Assembly (NCBI GenBank): GCA_027886175.1
Contig: JAJNNQ010000075.1
Span: forward strand, 35,370,501 to 35,434,500
DNA: 64,000 nucleotides
Origin: Phylloscopus collybita
Lineage: Eukaryota > Chordata > Aves > Passeriformes > Phylloscopidae
Reading direction: 5' to 3'
The stretch's first letter is position 1. Each line of letters begins with the position of its first letter. The translations under genes and the position numbers were made by a program. Below, one piece after another: positions 1 through 12,501 of this stretch. The notes under the pieces are model-generated. The model was given only the letters and a program-made list of their open reading frames with translations, did not search any database and was not told the origin of the DNA.

Positions 1-474
1 GGTTAACTCTGTCAGGCCCTTTGTCCTGCTCTTCTGAGGATTGAAATACAATGGAAACAAAGTGGAATATATAACCGTCCAGCTGCCTTGTTGTGACAGT
101 GTGGCCCCGTATTACAGTGCCTCAGCCCGTTTGCCTATCGATAGCCAGCCCATGAGATGACAATGCAAATCATGTGAAAGCTCTCCTGCAAAATAAAAAA
201 AAAACAACCAAAAAACCCCAACATATTTCAAGGGGGGGGGAGAGGGAATAGATCAGGCTTGCCTGAAAAATAGAAACTCATAAAAGGCTCTGGTTTTGGT
301 ACAACTGCTACATTTATACATAAGGCCTGTTTTTTTAACCATGGCATGTTTCTAAGAGGTACAGGTAGGCTCATGTGTTTAAATCTATCATATAGTGTCT
401 GCTTACAGGACTCTGCATTGATGTTACTTTTAAGGCAGTTTATATTTCATTTAAGCATGCAATTAATCATCTTT

Positions 475-505
475 ACAGTGCTGATGTGACTGGCATCAGC
501 ACTGT
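475..505. repeat. Perfect 12-bp hairpin with 7-nt loop
   Basis: The left arm ACAGTGCTGATG (475-486) and right arm CATCAGCACTGT (494-505) are exact reverse complements around the loop TGACTGG. It sits in an AT-rich patch with AATTAATC and TTAATTAA motifs. The stem is too short for a typical microRNA precursor. Function is unknown. Confidence 0.85.
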
Positions 506-851
506 TATTTAATTAAATTTGAAATTATTTTACAGTAAATACAGGCTTCCAACTAACCAGTCCAAATTAAATGCTGAGATCTATTTCTTACCCATGGTGT
601 TTCCAATTTAAATGTTCATCCAAAAGGTTACACTTCATGGGTTGAAATCATTTTTATGTTCTAACTGTTGCTAAACCCAAAGATCAACTGTACGTGAGTC
701 CTCTGCATTTATTAGCCATAAGAATGTGTACACATTATCTATATTTCTCATATTCCATTTCATATTAGTGATTTTATGACTGATGCTCCTTAAGCACCAT
801 TTTTCTCCTGATACTTTGTCTCTTCTGTCACATCAGACCAGAGCTTCTTTC

Positions 852-859
852 AAAAAAAA

Positions 860-894
<35 letters not shown>
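852..894. repeat. Poly(A) followed by (GA)n microsatellite
   Basis: A run of 17 A is followed directly by about 13 GA dinucleotides. This all-purine tract is a normal vertebrate microsatellite and would be length-polymorphic. Confidence 0.95.
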
Positions 895-900
<6 letters not shown>

Positions 901-1345
901 TTCCTCCATTTTGTTTCAGTGTGGTAATCAAGCAATTAGCCCACAAAATGGAGGTACTCCGCTCCTCATCCTGCATCTTACTTCTGGTGGGCTTTACCTG
1001 CATGTAAGCAGCAGGCACAGCACTTTGCTGCTGAGCCTGTGAAATTGGCCCCTGAAGAGCATTCACACGATGGCCCATAAGTGGCCACTGCTTAGGGGGG
1101 ACTCTGGGAGGAGGGAGACCTTCCCAGTGGGATCACTGGAGAATTACATACAGCACGTGCTCTACCTGCAAATTCTGCACTGGCTACAGGAGAAAACGTG
1201 TGGCTGGGCTTCTTCCCCTGCAGTACTCACTCCCCAATTTTATAATGACCTGAAAACATGTGTTGAGCCAAACTTTAAATGGTGGGAACATCATTGCTTT
1301 GCACCATATATCGTCTTTCAAAAAGGAAAGAAAAGAAAAAGAAGA

Positions 1346-1372
1346 AACCAAACCAAACCAAACCAAACCAAC
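1346..1372. repeat. (AAACC)n pentanucleotide repeat
   Basis: About five tandem AAACC units follow an A/G-rich stretch. It is a short microsatellite. Confidence 0.85.
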
Positions 1373-1544
1373 AACACCATTTGTTTTATGTTACAGCTTT
1401 CCACAGACAATTCACAACATGTCTAGCAAGGAATCAGACCAGAAATACTGTCTTACTCCTATCATATATATAATAGAGCTTTTGAATACTGGAAAATCTG
1501 TCATCCGTTAAGTGCAGCTCAGGTCTTCTGTGTGAAAAGCACAA

Positions 1545-1547
<3 letters not shown>

Positions 1548-1579
<32 letters not shown>
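1548..1579. repeat. Poly(T), 32 bases
   Basis: This is an uninterrupted run of 32 T. It could be the poly(A) tail of a minus-strand retrocopy, but the sequence to its right (from 1580) shows no recognisable gene and I found no clear target-site duplication. A plain homopolymer tract is the simpler reading. Confidence 0.9.
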
Positions 1580-1582
<3 letters not shown>

Positions 1583-1648
1583 GCAGTGCTGCCGTGTCTG
1601 CACTTTTTTGAAATTGCATATTTATCAGGTTATGAATAATTTATGAGA

Positions 1649-1677
1649 GGGGAAGGGAGGGGGAGGGCTGGAAGGGG
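1649..1677 (+). other. Potential G-quadruplex
   Basis: Five G runs (4, 3, 5, 3 and 4 G) are separated by loops of 2, 1, 1 and 6 bases, satisfying the usual four-run G3+ rule on the top strand. The tract is nearly all purine. Folding is inferred from the pattern only. Confidence 0.6.
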
Positions 1678-2690
1678 AAGGAAGAGTGAGAAAACATATG
1701 CTTGGGCAGAGGAATACCTTAAATGAATCCACTACGAAGCCTTTTGAAGGATTACTTGTAATTACTTTTTTTTTTCTTTTTGTTTTGTTTCTCTTATGCT
1801 TCTCTTGGTCATCTGCTATTCCTATGGTGTTGTTTGTTGGGTTTATTTGGCTTTTAGGGAGCACAAAGGGATTGGGGATAGTGCTTGCTACGAGTTGGAA
1901 GATTTTGCCACGGAAATGAATTGAGCATTTCTTTGACTACTAAAGTACAGGGTGTTTAATAAATATTAATCCTTCAACTGTCAGGCTGAATTATTGTCAA
2001 AAAAAGGCTGACAGATTGAGGATTAATGACATGCTTCATAAATTAGAAATGAACTATCAGCAGAATGTCCAAAGTAGGGATCAAGAACAGACCTGATTTG
2101 TACCTTAGACCAGTTGAACATGTCATCTATGTCAGACCTGAGCTCAGACCTGTGCACAAAACAAAAACAACCCTCCCTCCCGCAAACACACCTTCTGCTC
2201 TTCGTGCATCAGATTCTGACATCTAGATCCTTTCTTCTTTAGGATCTGCAAGTACTGAAATAGCAAGATTGTCTCAGACACCAGATAATTTGATTTGAGT
2301 CAAATCCGTATCCTTTTTTTGCAGTTTTGTTAGAGGGAAATTGGGGGAGGTACAGTAATTTCTGTTCAAATATCTCAATGTCGTATTTTCCCAGTATGAA
2401 AAATGCAACATCACAGAAAGATGAAGACCTAGCATTATAATGGGAAATCGTAAAAATGGTAGCTGCCTCTTCAAAAACACACAGAATTTCCAATATAAAT
2501 TATGTATTAAAGGAAATATGTTTGTATAAAACAAGTAGCAGTAATTTAATATAAGGTGACAGGATTTTTAGGAGAGGCTAATGTGTGTCAAAAAATATCG
2601 TGTACAGTCTTTAATCAAACTCATGATCCTCAGTTGAATTATTGCTTGTAAAGCTGATTTTACTGTATTTTCTAATTAATTAAAAGCAAA

Positions 2691-2730
2691 TCTCTCTCTC
2701 TCTCTCTTTCTCCCTCTCTTTCTTTCCTCT
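2691..2730. repeat. (TC)n microsatellite and pyrimidine tract
   Basis: Nine TC dinucleotides pass into an interrupted CT-rich tract. Nearly every base on the top strand is a pyrimidine. Confidence 0.9.
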
Positions 2731-5700
2731 TGTGGTTATTGGAGGAAAATGGAGTTTAATTTGTGTAAGACCAGATCTTTTTGGGGTGCCTGAATCAAAC
2801 AAGCAGTTATTTGGGGTGCCAATCTTTCTCTCAGCACAGAGGTACACAACATGAAACTGGGCTACCAGAGTGTATAAAAATGTTTAGCTTAATCACTCCC
2901 TAATGACAGCGACTTATGTCCTTAGTGCAGTCGATTTGTTTCCTGGGTTTTAAAAGTAGATTATTTCCATGGTGCAGGCTTAGTGTAAGCTGTTGAGAAA
3001 CCACAAGCACTGCACTTCAGCCTGAGTTTGGGACGTTCGCCAAGGGTAATCTGATTAAAAGGGCATTTTTTACAACATTGTGGTGCTTTGAAAATTCTGT
3101 GCAGCCAGATAGAGTAGGGCCAAAAAAAAATTGCTTTTTCAAAGCTAACAGTTTTGCCTGAGCAGAATTAAAAGCGTGATAAGCAGCATCACTGGAATGA
3201 TTCTCTTCGACAGTCTTGCAACTGGATAAACAAAGCATCCTTAGTAACACATCTGTTACAGACCCACAAGCAAATTCATGATCTATTTAATGCAAGGTTT
3301 TTGCTTGTTTGTTCTGCCTTTAATCACATTTGCTTGCTGCACAGGTGTGAGGTTCTGAGGCCTTGCTTTATCTATAAGAATGAAAATGTTTCCCTTTTTC
3401 TACAGTAGCTTTTGTCTTCCATGACGTGACATTTATAAATGTTCTGCTGTGAAAGTGGTTATTTGTGACGTGCTCTAAGAACCAGTGTTAGGTACCACAT
3501 TCCTGAGAAGTTTAGCAGCTGTATGTTGTTAAAAGATAATTATCCTATCTAGAATCTTGTATTTCTTATAAGAGATAGAATGTAATACTAATTAAATATG
3601 TCATGTTTGCACACATCAGAACATACTCAAAAGAACTGTTCTTGTATAATTTACCTTGTTGAACTACTTTCATATTCTTCTGCAGCACCTAAATAAGGAA
3701 GAAAAGGTAACTGAATTCTCTCCCCTTCTTCACAGCCCTGTATTTCTCTGAATGGCAAGTTCATGCTGGTCTCCACATGTGCTGGTACACAGGACTGCTT
3801 ACAGCAAGACATTTGTATACACAATATACTTCAAAGTCACTGGGTTCAGTGAGACTATACAACAGATCAGACTGGCCCTAGGTTGTAGTAAGACAGTCAA
3901 AATGAAATATGTTTTCTACAAAACAGGCTATTTTGATTTGCTTGATAAATATTGAATGACAAGACATGGTTTCTTATCTTCTACCGCATCACATGGCTCT
4001 CTGGAAAGGGAAAATATATAATGAATTAAACTGAATTAAATTTTCCAACGGTTTTGGCTTAATTGTATCTGATGACTCGTATGTGAAGCAAAAGTGCAAT
4101 GCATCACATACTAATTTTTTTTCCCCAAAGAGGCCTCAGTGATAAAATTATACTTGCTTCAAAATGGATATTTTTGTTCTGTTTATCTTTTTCCACATAG
4201 GTCAGAACATCTGTATCTTCCTCTGTGCATGCAGCAAAGCATGTTTTCCCTGTTGCCAGGAATGCCTTGATAATTTCTTATGTATCAGCATTTTAAAACT
4301 GGCAACCTTAGGATTACACTAAGCTTTTAGATATATCAGTCACAGTATATGTGAGGTAAAAACAGCGCTGCATTTACTCTGACTTAGTTTTACCCGTTGA
4401 GATACACATCCCATGTTCACCCATCTATATTCATACCCACATGTACGAACATGGAGTTACACAAAAGCCATTGCTTTCAGCGATGATTTCAATGATATTC
4501 AGCATTCCTTGCTGCGCCCCCCTCAAACTTATATGCATCTACTTTTGTGAGATAAAAATGCATTGATTTTAAATCTGGTGGATGCAGAGCCATAGAGTAG
4601 TACAAGCTAGCAGCATTTCCAGTGTGAGGCTGCATGTCCCAGAGTCCTGATGGGCTGAGAATAGCTTTGTCAGGGCAGCTCAGCTTGGGAGCCTTTGATG
4701 CTGTGCTAAGTTCAGTTTAGAGTATTTACTGATACATGTCTTCAGCAACTGTCAAAACTGCTTGGAGCTCTGAGATCCAGGCTTTTTCAATCCCAGTGAC
4801 CAGCAAGTCTCCCAAGGCACAAAAAGCTGCTTCAGGGAGCTGTAGCCCACAAATTCACTTTGTGTGACCATAAAAAAAGGGTGTGGGGGGAGAAGAAATT
4901 TTACTGGGAAAAAAGCTGAAGCAAGGTGTCATTGTGTCACATTTTATTTGCTGTGCTCTTACCACTGTTCCTCAGAAAAGGAAACATAGCACAGGCAGAA
5001 TTGATTGAGGAATATCTGTTTACTATAATTGTTTACTCTGGATGGGTCAGCACAGCCTGGATTTCTGGCATACTGAATGTTGACAAGCATTTCTTTTCCT
5101 TTAAATCTTCAAATTCACATACCTCATTCAAAATTTTCCTTTTAAGATTGAATTTTTTGCCCCTTAAAATGAGATATTCATGCCCGAAAGATGACCTGCT
5201 GTTCTCAGGGAGAGAAAGGCAAACCATTAGAAAAGAAGAGGATTTCTTGATAATCAAGGACACCTGTGATTCTGTGTTGCTTCCGAGAGCACAAAGACCT
5301 ATAGATCTGCTCTTTCTTCCAGAGTAAAACGTCTGTGATCCATAAGAAGCTCCAATCCTTCCTTTCTTAGCCCAAAGAGAAAAAGGGAAAGAAAGAAAAT
5401 TATGCGCCATCAGATCAGCTGCTCTCTGTTTCTTCTTTAAAAAGCTGAGGATGTTGCTATTTAACATAAAACCTTGTGACCTTACTGCTGCTGCTGCTTT
5501 GAAACACCAAGCTATTTAAAGATGCAAATTGCAAACAGAGGGAAAACATCAGAAGAACCTGTCTTGAAATTAGTGTGTTTGACTGAAAATTAGCTAGCTT
5601 AATCGAACTTGCAGGAAGTGGATTTTTCTATTCAGAAAGCTGGTTAGAGATTTTGTCCACCGGGGCTATTGTCAAAGTGTACAGGACCTTTGGGAGCACA

Positions 5701-8700
5701 GAAATTAAGGCTCCATGTAACACTCACAGTATTGTGCTTATGTTTGATTTGCTTATATTTTAGACTAAAATCCTTCAACACAAGAGTCATATGTGATGCA
5801 TTAAAAAGCCTTAGTTCAGACAGACCGAAGAACTGCTGTGATTTCAGGTCTGCAGTTTCTTAGAACAAGGAAATGATGATGTTCAGTCAGCAAGGGCACT
5901 ATGTGTGCAGGGATGATGCTTATCCATTCATCCAAGCGTGGAGGCGACCCTCCACAAACAGACTTCTTTCTTTTGGTAAGGAAGAAAGACCTCAGCTGCC
6001 CATGTCACACTCCTCTATAGCACCGGGATTTGCATTGAGAGGAGCTCTATGGGCAGTGTGATTAAGATGAAGGAGTGGGAAGGCCAAGCAGCTGCTGGTG
6101 GGAGCAAAGTGCCTCGGTCAGCATGCGCCCATCCTCACAACTCTGCAAAAGCATCTTGGCCAGAGGGTTTTCCCTCTGTTTGCTAATTCCAAAACCTCAT
6201 TGCCAGATCTGTTCAGGGACAGAGTGAATATAGTCCATTACTTTCCCCTTCACAAGAAAGAGGACACTGATCCTTCAGTATCTCTGAAATATCCAGATCC
6301 TCCAGATCTCTCTGGCAAATACTTACATTTCTAAATTCATGCAACCTCTCATTTGCCACAAACACATAATCTGGAAATTAAAGGCAGAACAAACTAAACA
6401 TATCATGTCCCCAGTTTGGTTCAATTTAAAAGCACTGAGTGTGCCATATGGACATAAAACTGTCTTAAATATGTACTTTAATAAGGCTGTCTCCCATGTC
6501 TCCACCAGTTGTGTATGGCTATGTAATTTATTTGCACAAATTTGTGTTGCTTTCCTGGCATTAAGAATGGGACTCTTCATTATGCTCCACTGGAAAAATA
6601 ACTTGCCAAGGTAAAGTGTACGTGTTGAGCTTGCAAAGCTCAAAGCTAAGGACCAAAGAAAAATTGTTAGCTAATAAAAACATGTAAGGAAAATTTTACA
6701 CCGAAATTGTTCAAAACAATGGAAGCGAAATTGGGACTTCAAATAATCTTACAACACAGACATCTGAAGACTCGGACTTCTGTTTTCTATTTTATCAGTA
6801 GGATTTACGGACAGGCACAGTTTGAAGTCAATGAAGATATTTTTGTTAGCTGCCCCGTTCGGATTTCATAGCCTAGCCAGTTACTAAAGCAGCACATTGG
6901 TTTAGATGTTTATTTTAATGGCAATTCTTCTCAATGAAGAAAATAAGAGCTTTGTCTGAGTAAGGTTAGATAAAAATTAGCATTCTATGTTTCTTTTGAA
7001 AATATGTAGTTTTAGAAGAATAGAGGGATTTTCCAAGTTGTTGAAAAACAATGGACTAAACAGTATATTTGTGGAAGTTGATGAAATTGGGTAATGTTTC
7101 ATACCACAGGTACTTTCATTAATACCTCCATTTTTCAGCTCCAGAGATTTATACTGTTGTATCATGTAAGAGTCATTAATCTTCAAATGATAAAACATTA
7201 TTTTATTTGTATTTTCATTTGAGTCAGGCAATATATTGCCAACTGTGTCCAAGAACAAATATATCCATAGAAGCATTCATACTTATAATAATGGATAGAA
7301 CCCTGTTGCAGAAGCTTCACTATTAGGAAACATACTGATGCTAACTTTATCTGTTCTTCTGCACAGAGATATTTCCAACAAAGAAAGTCTAAGGAAAGAG
7401 TTGTATTTTTATAATTCTACTGTCATGCTGAATGTATCTTTCCATTGGCATAAACAGCACCGATAAAATAGATATTTTTCACAATTACTTTTTTAGCACT
7501 AGAATTTCTGTGTTTCTAAACTTCCTTGAAGTCTTAGGGTAAGAATTCCTGAAAACATTTTCTATTCTTCATAATTCTGCTAGCAGTGCTGTAGAATCAC
7601 GTCCTTTATAGGTATCTGTCACATTGTGATAGTGTGATACCACTTATTCGCTTGCTTTAGTTCAGCATGTCATAAATTTAACTTCCAGGAAATAACTTGT
7701 ATTATAAAGTGCTACATTCACTTCCAAGCTACACATTGAAATGGTGTGATTCTGCTCCCTCCTTTTATAGGTAAGAAACTTGGATTTTGTACTAGCAAGA
7801 ACTGTTTAAAGGTGTAAGTGCTGAGGACATTGCCCTTACCGAATTTGCCTTATAGGAATGCTACACAAATACTAGCTCTCAAAGATTTATATTTTGTAAA
7901 ATTTTCATTCACAAAGCAAATAATTTCCATGTGTCTGCCCACATATCACATTAGCATGTTATAAACATCAGTTCAAAAATGGAGATTTGGTTAAACAGTA
8001 GGGAAATAATAACTATTTTATAGAGGAAAGTTAATTCTAGGGTTAAAGCATTTGATTTTTCTTATCTTTTTTGATTGCTCTAGTCTGCAGCTTTCTCTGT
8101 AGAACTCCTAGATACATGACTTAATTCTGACTACTATTGTTAGAATGAAACAATAATCAATGTATAATTCCTGTTTATGATAAGAAATACATCTAAACAC
8201 CATGCAATTAGTCTTTTGTAAACCAGCAAACAGTATCTGTAATACATAATTATCAAAAACCACTGTAATAATTTTAAAATCATCCAACACAGAGAAATTG
8301 TGAGGACAAATAATGCAGAAATTTAAGAAATTGATTACCAGTTGCATCTAAAATTTGAGGGAAGTAATGAAAATTTCTTTGTGCCGTTCTATCTGCTATG
8401 TGCATTATTTGTGTTTTAAAGTTAATTTACACTATTACAATGCACAAGTTAACAGTAATCCCTAAACCAGTGGGAGCACAATGTTCTTTCCCTTAAGACA
8501 AGGAAAGTCTTGTAAAATGTTTGAAAAAATGTGTTACTGAAACGAATGACAAATTTTAGAGGAGAAAACAAAAACAGAATTTAGAAACTGCTGGTCTCCT
8601 AGGTAAACTTAAGTATTGGCAGGTCTGAATTAATAGAGACTGTTTTTCAAAAGGTTCAGTGTCAGCTATATATTGCATTTACTCATTCATTCCTACACTA

Positions 8701-9267
8701 CTCTTAAGGGGATTGCTTGATTCCTGACCTGTATGACAGAAAGAAACTTCGCTGTATAATAGAGAGATAATGTCTATTTTGTACTCCAAAACAGAGTCAA
8801 ATACCAAAGTTCTATCATTTTAGCATTTTAAGGGGATATACGGTGTGGGAGTAATAAAAATAAACTCCATAAAAAATTGTGGAGTTTTTTATTTGCATCT
8901 TCTCTGGGCAGATCCTAGCTCCTCCTAAAGCTAGATTTTAGTCCTGAGCCTGTAAGTATTCAATAGAGGGCAGGTTAAAAAGTGCAAATAAGCACTCTCT
9001 GTGAGTTATCTCCTGAGGGAGGGTGTTGGAGCAGTGTGCCAAGGAGCCTTAAGACTACAGTAAGAATATATATTTTGTGTCAAAGTAGCAGTGCCCTGAA
9101 ATAATCCTACAAGGTATTCTCCTGAGGCAGAGTTTAGTCTCAGGACAGATAAGTAGCAGCTACCAAGACCCAACTGAATGCAGAAATGCCTTACTATACC
9201 CACCACACTGGAGTTTTATCAGACGAGCAATTCAGTATTATTTGCCACATACAGCCTGATGTCATTG

Positions 9268-9289
9268 GATGATCATTTTGATGATCATC
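9268..9289. repeat. 8-bp inverted repeat built on GATGATCA
   Basis: GATGATCA (9268-9275) and TGATCATC (9282-9289) are exact reverse complements with a 6-base spacer. Because GATGATCA is partly self-symmetric, the site also reads as an imperfect direct repeat. Confidence 0.75.
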
Positions 9290-9766
9290 TTGAGCTGGAG
9301 ATGACATTTATTAACTACAGTTTTTCTGAAAGCCAAAAACTATGCCCAGAATCTGGTACAAAAATTGAGAAAGGCTGACTCTTCAGACACATAGTTTCTG
9401 AAAACACAATTTGTTGTCCCTCTGGTATGATTTCAGGATTGTTACAGAATTTCACAGATCAGTTAATGATTTTGGTGGCAGGAAAAGTTTAGAGACTGTT
9501 CAGTTATAATGTGTGTAATTTAATGTGTATAATAATGAGTATAATATTCAGTTTGTTTGAATTGTCACAAGTTTTTTGGGGTTTTTTTGTGCTTTTTTTT
9601 TTTCTGAAAGGGTGTTGTGAGCTATATTTTGAACTTCAGAAAACCGTTGCATCTTTATACAATTAAAAAACCTCAGCGATAACATTCTTGATTGATTTTG
9701 ACTGGTTTTAGCTTTGGTTTTGGGGTTTTTTACTTGACATGGCTCTTGCACTATTTTATTTCCTTT

Positions 9767-9787
9767 CCCCCCACCCCCCCCCCCCCC
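9767..9787. repeat. Poly(C) tract, C6-A-C14
   Basis: Twenty C are interrupted by one A. The bottom strand is a G run able in principle to form a quadruplex. The length is uncertain because such runs are often misassembled. Confidence 0.9.
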
Positions 9788-10876
9788 AATGTATATAATT
9801 TAAATTGTAATACAAATGTAAATAGTCATAATACAGGAAAATTTTCAAAATTCATTCAAATATTGAACTATGAAAACAAAAATAGTCCCTCATATATAAG
9901 ACTTTAATGTTACATTTATTGAATTTCAGACTCAATTATCACTAAAACAAAAATTATTAGGATTTTTTTCTTGTCCTTCAAAAATACATTTTAAACAGAA
10001 CCCACCTGCTCTTTGTCTCACCCCTACACAAGTTTGGGAAAGGTTGGAGATTAGAGCTACAAAACTGGGTATTTTTAAGCATACATCTAACATATCTATA
10101 GATAGCTGTACCAAAAGTAGATGGTCTGGCTAAATTAGTGACGCTAAGTGGAGGTGACATATAAAACTTTGTTACAATACTTGAATATATTCTATATATC
10201 CTATGTAGGAGATGCTAAGTGACAGGCAAAGATGGTTTAAACAAAATAGTCTGAGATAAAGGATCTTCAATTTAGTCATTATTTTTCATTTTTGTATCCC
10301 TCTGGGCTTTTTTTTTTCCCCCACCTCCAGACTGGTGAAGGTTCTTACACACAGACATCATAAGTGGAACAGTTAATTCGTCTACATGCAATTATTTCCT
10401 ACAGTCAGTGGAGCTGCCACCGTGAGTCAGAGTTTGCAAGTTTGTTCTCATCTTTCTGGCAAGGAGTACCAACAGTTTCACAAAAAAGTCCAATTTCCCA
10501 AATCGCAAATCTCAGCCCAATTTTGCTGACAAGTTTGTGCTTTTTAAAGTATTTGAGTGCTGAAGGTTTGAGTTTCATCAGATAAAGAAGCCCAACCCTC
10601 CAGGGTTTGACTTTTACCTGTTTTAAGTAGATGAAACAGTCACTTTCAAATTCTTTCCACCATATGACTTCTTCCTGAGCCTGTAGCTTCATCGCCAGTG
10701 CCAGACTGACCCGAGACATTAACAATGCTATGTCTGCTCTCCCAGTTGTGAGCAACATGAATTTTAGCTTTGCCAATGTCCTGTTCCCAAGGATGGAGCA
10801 AATCCAGTTGCTCTAAGCATCTCATTGTGGGAACAAAGTTTTGCTCATTTTGTCACTGGTGTTTCAGGACCGTTCT

Positions 10877-10901
10877 TGCACGCATGCACGTGCACACACA
10901 C
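10877..10901. other. 25-bp alternating purine-pyrimidine tract
   Basis: Every step from 10877 to 10901 alternates pyrimidine and purine, first TGCA/CG steps and then CA repeats. It contains the 10-bp palindrome TGCACGTGCA (10885-10894) with a CACGTG E-box core. Such tracts favour left-handed Z-DNA. The neighbouring 10.8-11.2 kb retains scattered CpG, so an element bound by bHLH factors is possible but unproven. Confidence 0.55.
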
Positions 10902-12361
10902 CCAGTTGCTGTTTCCTCCCTTTCTCTAACAAAAGGAGAGCTGTTGTCACTTTTTTTTTCTCCTCTCTTGGTTGTATTTGTCGGGCAAAGATCATCATGC
11001 TCTGATTTAGTGTTTTCAAATAAGTGTGCCCTCTGGTGCAGTGCTCTATTGAGAGACAACATAGCCCAGGCAGGAGAGTTCAGCATGGCCACTAATAAAA
11101 CACAAGTGCTGCTTTGTCAGGCCACGAGTGATTACTTGAACAAGTGCCAACCAAGAAACTAAACATTAGAGCGCAGCTCTTCAGACCCTCAAGACAAAGG
11201 GCCAATTGACTTTCCTCATTAGTTTTTGTGCCAAACATGTAAACACAGTTTCCTCTCTATCTTTGATGCTCAAAACATGCCAGCTTGTTAACATCTTGGG
11301 TGGTATGGTGGTTTATGAGCTTGTAAAGACTATTATGTACTGGTGGGTTTTGTCCGAATTGAATAGATTGGCTTATCCTAAGGATGCCCAAAACTGGCAT
11401 CTTTTTGACAATTTAGAAATTCTGTCTTTGCTCCAACAGACTGAAGAAACTGCCCAAAAGAAATTTAAAATGCACAGAAGTTTTTACTGGCACACATACA
11501 CATTAAAGCTTTGTTAAAATTAGGATTGGTCTCTGGCTCACTAAAAAATAAAAACAAAACCCTGCTGAATTGATAAGGGAAGCTTTGGCTACATAAATTG
11601 CCTGATTAAACCTGATATATAACCATAGAGCAGAAATCTCACTGAGATTCTTTAGGTATTCTTTATATGACACTGCTTTTATTTCGGAGACCTCTGACAT
11701 TTTAACTTCCTGTGCATTTACTCCAGTCTTTTTTGTTTCTAAATGCTGTGACTATACAAGATAATGGAAATTGGAACAATTTGAAATAACTTGAAATGTT
11801 TGTGAAAGGTGTTGAATTTTAGTCAGTGCACTGGGAATGTTTTCTGTCTCGTAAATCCCTTCCATTTGTGGTGTGACTGCTGGCATGAAATTTTACTGAA
11901 GTAAAACACTGAGGGTTTCTTAATGTGGCTTCTTTACGAATGACTGTGAATGGTGGTGAGCTTAATGAACTGGCTTCCCTTTTCAGTTCTGCAAATGATA
12001 TCCATACATTTTAGCTAAAAACTGGAGCTTACTTTTTCCATTCTACAAAAATATGATAAGGTTTTTAAAAATGAGGATGATTATTAAGAGGAAAACAACT
12101 GAAACCCTCTGTTTAACTTGCATTTCCAACTAAAATTGAAAGAAATTCATTTGCCAGCCTCTGTTTATATTGAAATACAGAACCATATAACCTCCCATCC
12201 ATAGGTCTAATGAGAATTACATTATTGTCGATGAAGGAATGGTGAGAAATAGGAATGAGTAAATTATTTTGAATTTCCTTTTAAAGAACTAAAAGATAAG
12301 AAAGGGAAAGAAGAATAATAAAGGGATTCTGGGATTTTCTTGAACTCTCCCTCTCTCTCAT

Positions 12362-12384
12362 ACACACACACACATACACACACA
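12362..12384. repeat. (CA)n microsatellite
   Basis: About eleven CA units with one T interruption follow a CT-rich run at 12348-12360. Confidence 0.9.
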
Positions 12385-12445
12385 GATACATCTATCTTTT
12401 AAATAAAGGATCCTGCATGTATGGAGCTATCTTCAGGCAGAGCAG

Positions 12446-12480
12446 TGAGCCCAGCGGGAGCTCAGCTGCTGCTGGGCTCA
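12446..12480. repeat. GC-rich 10-bp hairpin
   Basis: TGAGCCCAGC (12446-12455) pairs exactly with GCTGGGCTCA (12471-12480) across a 15-base loop. An ATGAA-type pentamer repeat begins immediately afterwards, at 12481. Confidence 0.85.
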
Positions 12481-12501
12481 ATGAAATGAAATGAAATGAA
12501 A
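12481..12501. repeat. (ATGAA)n pentanucleotide repeat
   Basis: About four tandem ATGAA units abut the right arm of the GC-rich hairpin. Confidence 0.85.

Larger units (their letters stand above)
1..12445. other. Gene-free AT-rich unique DNA with simple repeats
   Basis: No coding region, RNA gene or clear transposon was recognised in this stretch. It is AT-rich and CpG-poor. Open frames present are short (at most about 145 codons), overlap on both strands and match no family I know. The contents I can support are the simple repeats and hairpins listed separately. Local patches near 380-560 and 10360-11230 look less degenerate than their surroundings, with homeodomain-type AATTAA cores or retained CpG, and could be regulatory; this is inference only. 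Confidence 0.7.

Noticed and set aside
475..505. MicroRNA precursor
   Set aside because: The stem is only 12 bp and the flanks do not continue pairing; real precursors have stems near 30 bp.
4926..5467. Overlapping frames of 133 codons (top) and 144 codons (bottom)
   Set aside because: Both are unrecognised, and mutual antisense overlap is a sign of chance openness.
10405..10776. 123-codon bottom-strand frame with varied residues
   Set aside because: It looks fairly protein-like but matches nothing known, and frames of this length are expected by chance among the many in 64 kb.
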